Of a stretch of DNA of 64,000 nt, positions 33,601-43,925 are shown piece after piece. The notes under the pieces were generated by a model that was given only the letters and a program-made list of their open reading frames with translations, was not told the DNA's origin and did no database searches. Position numbers and translations under genes: made by a program. The stretch is taken from contig CP136896.1 in the NCBI GenBank assembly GCA_034359265.1, forward strand, positions 12,741,501 through 12,805,500. The letters run 5' to 3'. This stretch comes from Canna indica. Taxonomy: Eukaryota > Streptophyta > Magnoliopsida > Zingiberales > Cannaceae. How positions within the stretch are numbered: position 1 is the first letter of the stretch; each line of letters starts with the position of its first letter.

Positions 33601-33617
33601 AACCCGCTCTGATACCA
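33601..33617 (-). other. tRNA-iMet primer-binding site of E1
   Basis: The minus strand reads TGGTATCAGAGCGGGTT two bases after the LTR end CGCCAACA. TGGTATCAGAGC is the standard plant copia primer site for initiator methionine tRNA. Confidence 0.92.
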
Positions 33618-33619
33618 AT

Positions 33620-34617
33620 TGTTGGCGAAATGGCGATACTAGAGGGGGGGGGGTGAATAGTATGTTTACTAATGCGATTAGCCTATATTCAATTTTAAAC
33701 GATTACTTGGATCAACACCTGAGTTGAGAAGCAGAGCTTGTACGCTTGAAGAAAATATCGCGGACAGAGAAGCAGCGCAAGCTTTTTGGAAGGCTTCAAA
33801 TATCCCTCTTAGAATGCTCAATGAATGCTATAGAACTCAAGGAATGTGTTAAAAGAATTATATGAGGGTATATTTATACCCTACTGAAGAAACAGATGTT
33901 CAACGGATAGAAAACTACCCGTTACAAGCCGTCAGTCGAATGGTCGGTCGACCGATTGTTCGCCGCCAACATCGACCGCTCCTTTTACTCTCTGGTCGGT
34001 CGATCGACTGGTCGACCGCCAGACGCAAATCCTCGATCCGCGATCTTCGGTCGACCCGTCGGTCGACCGACGCGATCTTGTGTCATGGCTATTCGCGGGT
34101 CAGTCGATCGCTCGGTCGACCGCCAACCTTACTGTCCAAAACCAGCCACTGTCGATCGACCGACTGGTCAACCGAAGTGCCCACTGCCATTTTTCGGCAG
34201 TGTTCGGTCGACCGATCGATCGACTAAAATGGCTGGGCCTTTCTTTCTTACCCTATTCGATCGATCGACTGTTCGACCGAACATAGGCTGAAATTGTTTT
34301 TTCAGCCTATTTCTTCTGCACTTGGTTTTCGGGTTCCGGCTTTCAACGAGCATCATCTTGGAGAGCTTTTGACTTGATCTTTGGACTCATCCAAGCGACT
34401 TTGGTGCACTCGTCGATCTTCGATAAACTTTCGCGATGAACCCGAGCGCGACGATCAATGTCCTTTCGATTTTTGATTTCTTTCGATATTTTTGATCTAG
34501 GACATCGAACGCTAATTGATATGGAACCTGAAAGATATTCTCAATGAAATTATTAGTCCCATATTTGCTATCATCAAAACTGAGATTAAGACTAAGGTTG
34601 AAAACCTAAAGCCAAGA
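33620..34617 (-). repeat. 5' LTR of E1 with an internal deletion
   Basis: It starts TGTTGGCGAAATGG on the left and ends AAAGCCAAGA on the right (one change from CCAACA). Compared with the 3' LTR it lacks about 530 bp between GATTACTTGGATC and AACACC, removing the GGTTCGGCC block and the CTATAAAT box. It keeps the GGTCGACC cluster at 33910-34285. Confidence 0.8.
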
Positions 34618-34622
34618 CACTT

Positions 34623-34889
34623 AATGGCACGAAAATTAGCCGATTTTTGCCTTTCGATCGATTGTCGATCGATCAACCGAGCGACCGAAGGTAATCTGTC
34701 GCTTTTGGGCAACGTTCGGTCAATCGATCGGTCGACCGAAATGCCTTCTCCTTCGATTGGTTGACAAGTCGGTCGACCGAAACTGGGCAGGGCAGATTTT
34801 TTTATCTTGTTTGTTCATTTTCTGGTTCCGTCTTCGCTAAGTCTACTTATATAATATTTTTTAACTTTAAGTTAAAAACTTTAAAACTT
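34623..34889 (-). repeat. E0 LTR segment with GGTCGACC motifs
   Basis: This is the E0 LTR resuming after E1. It contains CGATCGATTGTCGATCG and GGTCAATCGATCGGTCGACC motifs, matching 44735-44905 in S2. Confidence 0.7.
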
Positions 34890-35435
34890 GGGTAATTACC
34901 TAAATATATTCTGAACTATGCACTTTATCTCATTTGTGGCCAATTCCAAAATATTGTCAAATTGTATCCCGAACTTTGATATTTGTCTCAATTACATCAT
35001 CCCATCAACTCTTCGCCAGCAGAACCGTTAAGGTGATGATGTGGCGCTCTGACGTGGATTAAAATAATATTTTTTATTTAAAAAATAAAAATTATTTTAA
35101 TTTATATAAAATAATATTTTTTATTTTTTTATTAAAGAATCACTCTGAGTTATGTCGGGATCAACATGAAGTGATTTTTTAATATAAAATATAAATATCA
35201 TTTTATATTATTTAATATAATTTGACATGATTTTTTTTTATTTTTTAATAAAAAATATTATTTTAATCCACGTCAAAACGTCACGTCATCGCCTTAACGG
35301 TGCTGCCGACAGAGAGTTGACGGGAGGATGTAATTGAGACAAATGTCAAAGTTCGGGATACAATTTGATAATATTTTGGAATTTACCACAAACGAAATAA
35401 AGTATATAGTTCAGGATATATTTAGATAATTACCC
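34890..35435. mobile_element. Mutator-like MITE with long terminal inverted repeats
   Basis: GGGTAATTAC begins the left end and GTAATTACCC closes the right. The arms pair over about 200 bp (including CAAATTGTATCCCGAACTTTG and its complement). Flanks TTAAAACTT (34881-34889) and TTAAAACAT (35436-35444) form a 9-bp duplication with one change. Solo LTR S2 at about 45005 shows the empty site. No transposase is encoded. Confidence 0.85.
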
Positions 35436-36003
35436 TTAAAACATAAATGTTATATAAGGATTACCCCCCATTTAGATTTAATAAAAATATCTAAAAAATC
35501 AAAATCCTTAAGAATCAAAATATAGTTTTTGGGGTCTAGTACAAATTTTCGGAAAACGGAAATTCTCTAATCTCCCGGGTCAAATATGGGTATGCTAAAG
35601 GCTTCCAAAAATTCCTTTAAAATACATCATTATCTAGTTTTTACCCAAGGAATAATTACCGCTATTTTTTGTGTCAAGAAAATATCTAGGTCATATAGCC
35701 CTCGAAGGAACTCCCTCGGCTTAGTGAATTTCAGGGCGATTTTCGGGTTTTCATATTTTGGGGTTTGAGTTTAGTTTTTTTTTTGGGTTCTTTGCATCAT
35801 AAAGAGGATTACATTATATTCTAGACATCCTAAACCCAAACTATAACTTCCCGAAGAATCCCAAGCGTCGACGAGCGTCCTTGCCGATTTCTCCGATTTC
35901 TTCAATTTTTTCGATCGGGGACGTCGTGCGCTAACCGATATGGAACCTGAAAATAACTCTCCATGAAATTATTAGTTCCATGGTTGAAAACCTTAGGCTA
36001 ATA

Positions 36004-36271
36004 GTTGCAAGCTCATGCAGCAAATCTCATGACGCGTCGAGTCGTATGGAGTCTTGTTTATGCATTTTATCTTGTACTGGTTGTAGAACCTAGACTTTGT
36101 ACTCGTATTTGGTGTCTCGACTCTTCATTTGATTTATGCATGACCCATTTTCATTCAATATATGTGTGGTTGTCATTTCATTTCTGCATTGGTATGTATT
36201 GTGTTGGTAGGCTTCAGAATACGGGTGTGTACTCTGGCTTGTCACGTGACCCTAGGATTTAGGGCGTGACA
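36004..36271 (+). repeat. Chromovirus-like LTR T1, right part
   Basis: This resumes T1 after E0 (first five bases are the GTTGC duplication) and ends GGGCGTGACA, parallel to GGGGTGTGACA at the end of T2 (43261). It contains TATGCATGACCC-type AT-rich text and no coding content. Confidence 0.5.
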
Positions 36272-36879
36272 TTCTTTCAAGAAACCTTAACTTGACATCT
36301 TCTTTGTTGTTTGAACCTTGAACCTTGAATGATACATCATCAAAGGCATCAAGAGGATTTAGGAGCTTGGTTTGAGAGCTAAGTTGTATTTATTTGATTA
36401 TTGTTCTCATTTTAATTGTATTTTGATTTGTTTTTAGTTGTCATTTAAAACTAAGTGTTGGCCTAGGGTGTTAGGTGAAAGGTTAAGTGGTTGTCTTAGT
36501 ATAGAGGCATACATCCACACATGTAACTAGGTTTTAGGATTTTCTTGGAGCTTGTGGTGGGAAGGTGCCTTCAGGGAGAAGGTTGTACATCTGTTGTGTA
36601 AATCATCTTGTAGGAACCTTATTATCTAGCAAATTCGTGAAAACCTTTAGTGGGGTGCTTAAGTAGTGAATATAGGCTTAGTTAGTAGTCGAACCACTAT
36701 AAGTTGTATGTTAGCATTGCATAATTGTGTTTGTGCTTAATTGCTTCATATTTAATTCTACTAAGTTAATTAATTTTATGATTTGCCTAATAAGTATAAG
36801 AATCGGTAAAATTAGAATTTATGCTTAATTATTTAGAACATACTATTCATCTTCCCATCTAGTATGACTATTCATCTCA
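36272..36879 (+). repeat. Copia LTR fragment (3' part), plus orientation
   Basis: Shares with E2 and S1 the blocks GGTGGGAAGGTGCC, GTGGGGTGCTTAAGTAGTG, GAACCACTATAAGTTG, GTTAGCATTGCAT and ACATACTATTCATC. It ends near 36879 in ATTCATCTCA. The U3 half is missing. Possibly it is the distal half of an LTR split by T1. Confidence 0.6.
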
Positions 36880-38282
36880 TAAGATCTACCCGACAGCCTT
36901 CGGAATCATTCACAATAATGTTGTCATTGGGCATGGTGGCTCCCAATCCGACGTTGCATGTGGTGCTATTGTGGGCCCCTGCAATCAACACGTGGCGGGC
37001 ACTCACCACTGCTTGAAGTGGCGCTTACCGCCACTCTGAGCGACAATAGTGCCCACTGCTGCCAAACGCTATGACGCATATCGCTGCCCACGGTAACGAT
37101 GACTTCGAGGGTTTCTGTTGTGCACGCGGTGGTGGCACCAAGGCTTAGCCACCCTCTCATTCCACAACCAACATGATCAAGATGAAACATCCAAAAAACA
37201 ATAAAACGTTGTCGAAAATTGACAACATAGTGCAAATGAACATCACAATATTTCAAAAAGTTCACAAATCACGACTATATTACTCATTTGCATGATATTC
37301 ACACAATCAAAGTATGACAAGGAGAAGAGATGGAAATCCTATTTTGGATCACAAAATCCTTTTTTTCACGCATGAACTCCTTGATCTTTCGGTAGTTTCT
37401 CCTCACAAGCGACAGTTGGCATCAAAATCTCATTCGTCCTCGTAAACTAGGCCTAGCGTTTATTGAAACCTAGTTTTTAACTATTTTTATGAAAAAGTTC
37501 ATAAAAAGTATATGTTACAATTAAGCCCCTGCTAGGTAAATAGAGTTTAAAAATTTAAAAAAAATAGAAAATTAATAAAATGATTATATGAGGTTTGAGG
37601 CATAATAATTTTTTACTTTAATTTGATATGATGGCACCTCTGTAGTCACTTATTTGGCTGGAAAAAAGTTTCACAATTAACCTTATCTATAAACTATAAT
37701 AAGTTACTTGCCTTTGAATATTTTTAGCAATTAGCCACTAATTAAATCTTTTATAACAGAGATGAGCTTTGATGAAGCAAAATGTTAGCATTTCTGATCA
37801 AATCATATTTAATTAAAATTCCAAGTCAATCACTTTGTTTGGGACCTGACATGGGCTTGTAAAGGGCTTCACTTCTTTAATCATGGGTTTTCTTGCTTCA
37901 GATTTGGGCTAATGGATATACCTATTTCCTACGGAGAACCATTAAACTAAGAAATTAATTTTAATCTCAAATCAAACAGAACAGTTTTGTATTTAAACCA
38001 ATTTATTTTGACCTTTTTAATTAATGTGTTAATACTTCATTTGAGCTGAATTGATTGACCAACTAGGCCTACTAAAATATTCCATCTCAGCAAAAATCTT
38101 CAAACATGAACCATGAGCTGATATATGTATGGGCAGACAATGCAAACAAGAATCTTCAGTTGCCACTATTTAGTATCAATTTCTGTAGCAGAGAAGGGTA
38201 GCTGCCAATATCAATTTCTTCCTTGCATCAACATTTATTTCTTCAGTACCTCGCTAACAGGGTCACCTATTAGTAGCATGTT
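36880..38282. other. Unassigned sequence
   Basis: No domain or bounded element recognised. 36900-37150 is GC-richer; 37540-38100 is AT-rich. Open frames are short. Confidence 0.4.
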
Positions 38283-39086
38283 GGGATAAAATAGAAGAAA
38301 AATAATGCGCAACAAAAAAATAAAATATAATTTTTTTAATCCTAAACCACCGATCTCCTTGATACGGTTAAATACCAAAACAAATGGTTATACCTTCAAC
38401 AATAAGGGATATCGCCTAGGAGAAACGCAACCAACAACCAAACAATTCGACACCACGGTATATAAAAATAAGTTGCAACATAGTCAACATTTAAAAGTTC
38501 CAAGACGATAGAGTTAACGATAACAACCAAAGACTACATGAAGTAACAATTGTTCTCAACCTACGGTCCACAATTAAACTAACTGTACCAACTTTTCTCA
38601 ATCTATAGTACACAAAGAAAACTAAGCAGCAGATGATGTCTCATCCTCCGAGACTCTAGCTACCCAACAACGAACCACCATCATACCTGATGATTTGAGA
38701 TAAAAAACAAACAATGTCAGTGGAAAGCCGAGTAAGAGTTTCAATGTGTCAATGAAAATGACAAATGAACATGATGCCTAGCTACCACCAAATGCAGCAA
38801 TTTACAACTCTCCAATAAAATGCAGCATGTCAATCAAATATGCATGTTCAGCTATCACACAATGCAACACATAACCAAATCAAGAGCGTAGTGGACAAGT
38901 GAGTTTGCCCCGCACTCTCGCACCTCGAGAGCGGCATCTCGAGCCCACTCTAGCAAGAGGTGCGACTATCCAAAAGATGGCCCATCGATATTTTACACCT
39001 CGATGTTGAACACTAGCACCCCGTGTACGTGAAAATATCATGATCACTGGTGTCACCGCTCATACACCTCGGAACAACAATATAAA
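38283..39086. other. Retroelement-like flank hosting E2 (left half)
   Basis: Noncoding text that stops at the E2 insertion and continues at 48376. Phrases such as GAGAGCGGCATCTCGAGCCCAC and GTCAGTGGAAAGCCGAGTAAGAG resemble long gypsy LTRs read backwards, but no ends were found, so the assignment is tentative. Confidence 0.35.
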
Positions 39087-40335
39087 TGTGAATGAAATAT
39101 CCACACTAGAGAGGGGGTGAATAGTGTGTTTGCTTTAATTCTATGTCTATTTGCAATTCAATATCTTCTTAAATGATTAACTAATGACAAATATTAAGCA
39201 ATCAAGAATCTACACAAATGAGCAATGCTAACACATGTCAATTTATAGTGGTTTGGCAACCCCTCCTACTCAACTATCTAAGCATCCTACTTAGGATTTC
39301 ACTTATAATACACTAGATTGAAGTTCCTTACAATGAAGACTTTTCTCGAAAAGTCTTCGCTCTTACACCCGAAGGCACTTCCACACCTGGAAGTCTCCAC
39401 TTTTCTACAGAGAGAATTTTCCCACCTCACTCTCTCCTAAGGACACTCTAATCCTAGATTACAAGGGTGGACATATGCCTTTTTACTAAGGCAACCACAA
39501 ACTCTTCACAAAAGCAATTATAACAAATGAAAATAAAATACAAGTGAAAGACAATAATAAAGAACTCAAAATAAATACAAACACAGTATGAGCTCTTTCT
39601 TGCTTCCTCCTAATCCTTCAAGGCCTCAAGATGATTACACTTTGAATCCAAGGAGACTTGAAGATGAGTAGAAGGCTCAAGTAGGTAAGATTGAGAAATG
39701 AGATTTAGAACTCAAGGAAATAGGCTAAATCTTTCAAGGATAGACTCAATTAAGTGTTAGAACTCTTAGGAGGCTAGCTAGTTTTAGTGTCTTTTATGGA
39801 GGCCATATCAAGAGGGGGTCGAAACTAGCCGTTCAACGGATCTATTTAGATATGTTGGCGAATTCGATCAACCACTGGGTGACCCTCGATCGACTGAGGT
39901 TCAGCCCAGGGTCAGTCAAATAGGTTGTGGAAAATTTACATAACCCTTTCGGTCGATCCTCGGGCGACCGTCGGTCGGCTGATGTTCGACCGACATTTTG
40001 ATCAAAAACTATTTTATGATCATTGCTGATTTTTCACTTTGGGTGTTATGTCGGGTTTCAATTGGGTTTTGTCTTTGCATAAATACATGGAGAAGGATTA
40101 TTTGAGGCCTAAGAAGTATTTTATAACAAATTCTAACCATAGACTTAATTTTCGACTCGATCGCCTCCGAAACCATCGACACTTGAATTTTCGCGATTTC
40201 TTCATGATTTTCCGATGAACTTTGCGCGCGTATCGATCACCCAACTTGAGATCAAACACTTGATAAATCCATTAGAATGAGTTTGTTATCATCAAAAACA
40301 AGATGGTGATCAAGGTTGAAAATCTTATGCCAACA
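39087..40335 (-). repeat. 3' LTR of E2
   Basis: 1249 bp, TGTGAATGAAAT to CTTATGCCAACA on the plus strand. It has the GTGGTTTGGC block and an AATTTATAG promoter-like complement near 39240. A weaker set of GGTCGA/GGGCGACC motifs lies at 39870-40010. Confidence 0.88.
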
Positions 40336-40350
40336 ATTTTTCCCTTTTTG
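40336..40350 (-). other. Polypurine tract of E2
   Basis: On the minus strand TCAAAAAGGGAAAAA lies immediately before the LTR start TGTTGGC. Confidence 0.7.
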
Positions 40351-40952
40351 ATGATAACAAACTTCTCAATAAATGTATTAAGAAAAATCTCAACAAGCAT
40401 AACATTTTATCAAGTGCGTGTATAATGCTCCCCCTGTCAACATGCATATCGAAAATAGACTCCCCCTAATTATATGCATGTCTATGTTCTTTCTCCCTCT
40501 TTTGACATCAATCAAAAAGGGGCCTAAGTAAAGCTATTTCAAGATTCACCATTAAGAACACTTTGGAAAAATAAACACAACGAGACCAAAGTGTCAAGAG
40601 GGTTATAGTCATGAAACTAGGGGCCAGATATAGATATCTGAAAACCACTAGTTTTCAACACAGACAAAATTTTGATCCATAAAGACTAAGTTTCCGAATT
40701 TTGATAGAGATAAAGCCAAAATCATATAAAATTGAATTCTCGAAACTTTTTCAGCAGAAACTAGAATTTTCAAGAAAGGTGCAGAACCAAGAATTTCTCA
40801 AGAATTTATTTTCTACATATTTCAGTAAATCGCCGAAATTTCCAAATTTCATGCTTTATCGAAAAATACTCGTTTTATAAGAAAACTTCAAATTTTGATT
40901 AAATTCATATATGTCAGAGATATGACCATTCTAGGCAAGCATACTAAGTTTG
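40351..40952 (-). other. Noncoding 3' interior of E2
   Basis: It contains CTCCCCCTGTCAACATGCAT and CTCCCCCTAATTATATGCATG, matching E1 near 18165-18210. No coding content. Confidence 0.6.
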
Positions 40953-43261
40953 TGTAATGACCAAAAATTTTAATAGTTATATTTTGTCCTTAACTGGAGG
41001 ATCATAGGCTCGAGTTAGCGCGGGCTGGCGGAGAGCTTCGGGATTGATTTCGGGTAAACTATTAATGTAGAAAAATTTAGAAAAATTTAATCTACAATAT
41101 TTCTATGATTTAGCATGCTAGGATGATAGAGGACCTCGAGACGAGTCTATGGGTTCAAGCGGAGCTAGAACGAGTTAGATATGGGTTTTAGAAGTCGAGT
41201 CGCTTAAGTGGAGGTATTTTGTTAATTTGGGCCCAACCAGGACCCATAAATTATCACTTGGGGCGTACGGCTAAAGAGTTTTAGCCGCACGCCACCTGAG
41301 AGAGAGGAGAGAGGCGACCGGAGAGGGGAGGAGCCCATTGGAGCCAAAATTCTGCGATTTCATCGGCATCGATCATAGGAAGATCCTTAATGTCTTCTTC
41401 CTAAAGGTGAGTGGATTAAACTCTCTTTCCCCATCTTCTTCTTCATGCCACCTCCCCTATGTCATGGGGTTTTTATCGGGTTTTGATGGGGTTTTCTCGT
41501 ATCGGATTGGATAATCGGATTAAGGACTTTCTCGTTATTGTTGTGGATTTATTGGATCGATTTTTGGAGCTTATGTGATCTTGATGCTTGGCTTGATGTC
41601 TTGATAGAAGAAAGAGGAATTGGGAGATTAGGGTATGTCGCCCCCTCTTAGGTGGTTCCTTAAGAACCCTAAGGGTGGCCGGCCATGCTAAAAATATTTT
41701 AGAGGACCTAGATGCAAGTTCACACCTAGGGAATACACTCTTAGGGAATTATACATTATATTTAGGTGTTGTAAAATTGTAGAGACCTACAATTAGGAAA
41801 ATAAGGATCTATGGACACCTAGAGACATTGGAACCCTAGGATGACATTTGGAGGAGTTGACTCTAAGGGAGCCCAAAGGGGCCGAACCCTCCTTGCCATT
41901 AGGGCATTCAGGTGAGGGGGTAGGCCAGCCCTAGGGTACACGGTTAGGGGTCTCAAGGGTGGGATAAAATCGCGTAGGCTAGCTAAGTGGTATTACCTCG
42001 TTCTAGGATCATTTATGCTTATTATTCTCATTACCTACATGTTTATGTTGGATACTTGTGATGTTATGCATGTTGGTTGTGTTTAGCCGGTTTGGCATGT
42101 TCATACGTTGTTGGATGTGAAGTATTTCCTTTATTTATGGCTTACTTTATCATGTTGATTAATCATTAAGTATGAGCTTTATTATTATATACATGTGAGT
42201 GTAATGTATGGCATGAGGATGTGGAGGCCGAGGTATGTCCTTAACATATCTCTGATATTTCTGCTGTGTCGAGCATGCACCTTCCTTATATCTGTATGTT
42301 GCTATATACGTGTGTGATGGGCTTGTTGCATTTTCCTAAAATCCTCACTGGTGAGGGGAGGGTATACCCCAAAGAGACAGTGTTGGCCTTATTCCGAAAG
42401 TCTGGTTGGTGAGGGGAGATCATACCCCAAAGAGATAGTTTGGAGACTCGACCGGTGAGGAAAACGTATGCCCCAAAGAGACGGATCAGAAGGGCCAATG
42501 TCGGTGAGGGGAGGGCATGCCCCAAAGAGACGACACTGAGCTGGGTGGTAGTTCGGCGGCCACACCGTCTACCTACTCTATGTGGCCATGAGGAACTGAC
42601 GAGTCCGGGGAGCATTCATGTGATTGAGATATTGCATTCGTCATACTTTTGTTTATGTGGTTATTTATATATCTATTGATGGATGCATTATCATGCGCAG
42701 GGTGGTAGATAAGCATGTGATGTCATTCTTGTGATTTATGCTTATATTTATATGCCTGCTTTATGTTGATTTTGCATGATGATGATTATGGTTGATTGAG
42801 GACTGATTTGCTCACTAAGTCCTAGTTGGACTTATCCCTCTGTTGATGTTGTTTTTCAGCACCCAAACGAGATCACAGAGGTACTGGGGTGCAGTAGGGC
42901 GATTGGAGGCGGCAGGGCAGCGGGTCTTGTGACATGTCGTGGTTAAGGGGGATACCTGAGTCGAGTCATGTTTTACTTTTGAGTTATTTGAGTCATGTAA
43001 ACTCGGGTTATATGTTTCTGCATTTTTTTTTCTTATGTTGAGGTGTCATTGTTTAGTTAATTTAAAGTTCTAAATCAATTTGAATATTTAGGCATTTACT
43101 GAGTTGGTGGTTTGAGTTTTGAAATTAAATGCCTTTTCTAAATCTTTTGAAATATTTATAAATGTTCAGGTTTAGTAAAATTATGTCTGTGGTCTATTTT
43201 GGATTAGCCTTCGGGGTACATGACGTACCCTGGCCGATCATACCGAGTTTGGGGTGTGACA
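40953..43261 (+). mobile_element. Chromovirus-like solo LTR T2
   Basis: A 2309-bp segment starting TGTAATGACC and ending GGGGTGTGACA, flanked by perfect GTTTG duplications (40948-40952 and 43262-43266). No internal domain sequence lies inside. Long LTRs with TGTAACGACC/GTGTGACA-type ends are common in plant chromoviruses such as Tekay/Del; the lineage and the orientation are inferred. A GGTGAGTGG donor-like phrase (41405) and a TTTTTCAGCACCC acceptor-like phrase (about 42855) are shared in position with T1. Confidence 0.85.
42340..42540 (+). repeat. Minisatellite in LTR T2
   Basis: Four imperfect copies of a ~50-60 bp unit with core GGTGAGGGGAG followed by CATGCCCCAAAGAGACG (variants ATACCCC, TATGCCCC). 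Confidence 0.85.
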
Positions 43262-43266
43262 GTTTG

Positions 43267-43920
43267 AATCAACACAATGACTCCCAAAGATTACTTAAGT
43301 AACTTAGCACAATTTCGATCAAGAATCAACATGATATATCAAGAAATTGTCTATATGTCATTTTACTCAATACACATGAAGTGTAAGTACTTATCATGAG
43401 CAAGGAACAAGAGTCTCTACATATTTTATGAGGTAATATTAAGATAATGCAAGGATGAAATTCATACATCATTTAGATAGATTTTTCAAGTATTAGCATG
43501 TATTCATGAAATTTTAAAACATTTGCCTCCTAATTAATGATCAACTTGCGAGTAATTTAATTATAGGTATCACAATAAACTTCTTACTAGTAAGTTCATA
43601 AATTAGATAGCAAAGGAAAATAGTCAAGTTTTGCTAACTAGTGGGGATTCATTTTTCAAAATTGACCAAAAGCGATAATAAAATGAATCAAGGAGATCTC
43701 AAAAGTATAAGCTTTTAAAATCAAGATTTCAAACCCTTCCTATGGTTGAAAATCAAAACGGCCACAATTAGCCTATGTTTCAAAACCAAAGATTGCATAG
43801 ACCCATTGTAGGTCACGTAGGTCTCCGAAAAGATCGAAAATTAAAAATCAAAATCCAAACTTGATACCAAAAAGATGTTAAACATAAGTAAGCAAGCATT
43901 TATCATGTGTCAAACAAGAG
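43267..43920 (-). other. AT-rich noncoding interior of E2
   Basis: Noncoding. It includes GGTTGAAAATCAAAACGGCCACAA and AGGTCTCCGAAAAGATCG, which match E1 near 21230-21320. These are conserved noncoding stretches of the family. Confidence 0.6.
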
Positions 43921-43925
43921 AATTA

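Larger units (their letters stand above)
15079..34617 (-). mobile_element. Gag-only Ty1/copia element E1 (SIRE/Maximus-like), heavily nested
   Basis: Minus-strand element with 3' LTR at 15079-18077, polypurine tract at 18078, gag fragments at 21554-22787 and 33270-33551, a perfect tRNA-iMet primer site at 33601-33617 and 5' LTR at 33620-34617. CACTA A (22788-33269) interrupts gag and solo LTR S1 interrupts the 3' LTR. Without insertions the internal region is about 5 kb. It contains gag followed by about 3.4 kb of AT-rich noncoding DNA, with no protease, integrase or RT. Flanking 5 bp are CGCTC and CACTT, consistent with an old duplication carrying two transitions. Long coiled-coil Gag and long LTRs suggest the SIRE/Maximus lineage; this is inference. 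Confidence 0.8.
14276..36003 (-). mobile_element. Copia solo LTR E0, split by E1 and by a MULE-MITE
   Basis: The two outer pieces (14276-15078 and 34623-36003) together match the complete solo LTR S2 at 43926-45610. The left end is TGTTGGTGAAATGG and the right end GGCTAATA, a C-to-T decayed form of GGCCAACA. Perfect 5-bp duplications GTTGC flank it (14271-14275 and 36004-36008). No internal retroelement sequence belongs to it, so it is a solo LTR left by LTR-LTR recombination. E1 (15079-34617) and a Mutator-like MITE (34890-35435) are inserted in it. Confidence 0.85.

Noticed and set aside
33601..33617. Initiator tRNA-like sequence considered as a tRNA gene
   Set aside because: Only the 3' complement (TGGTATCAGAGC) is present, next to an LTR end; it is a primer-binding site. 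The same holds for 46552-46566.
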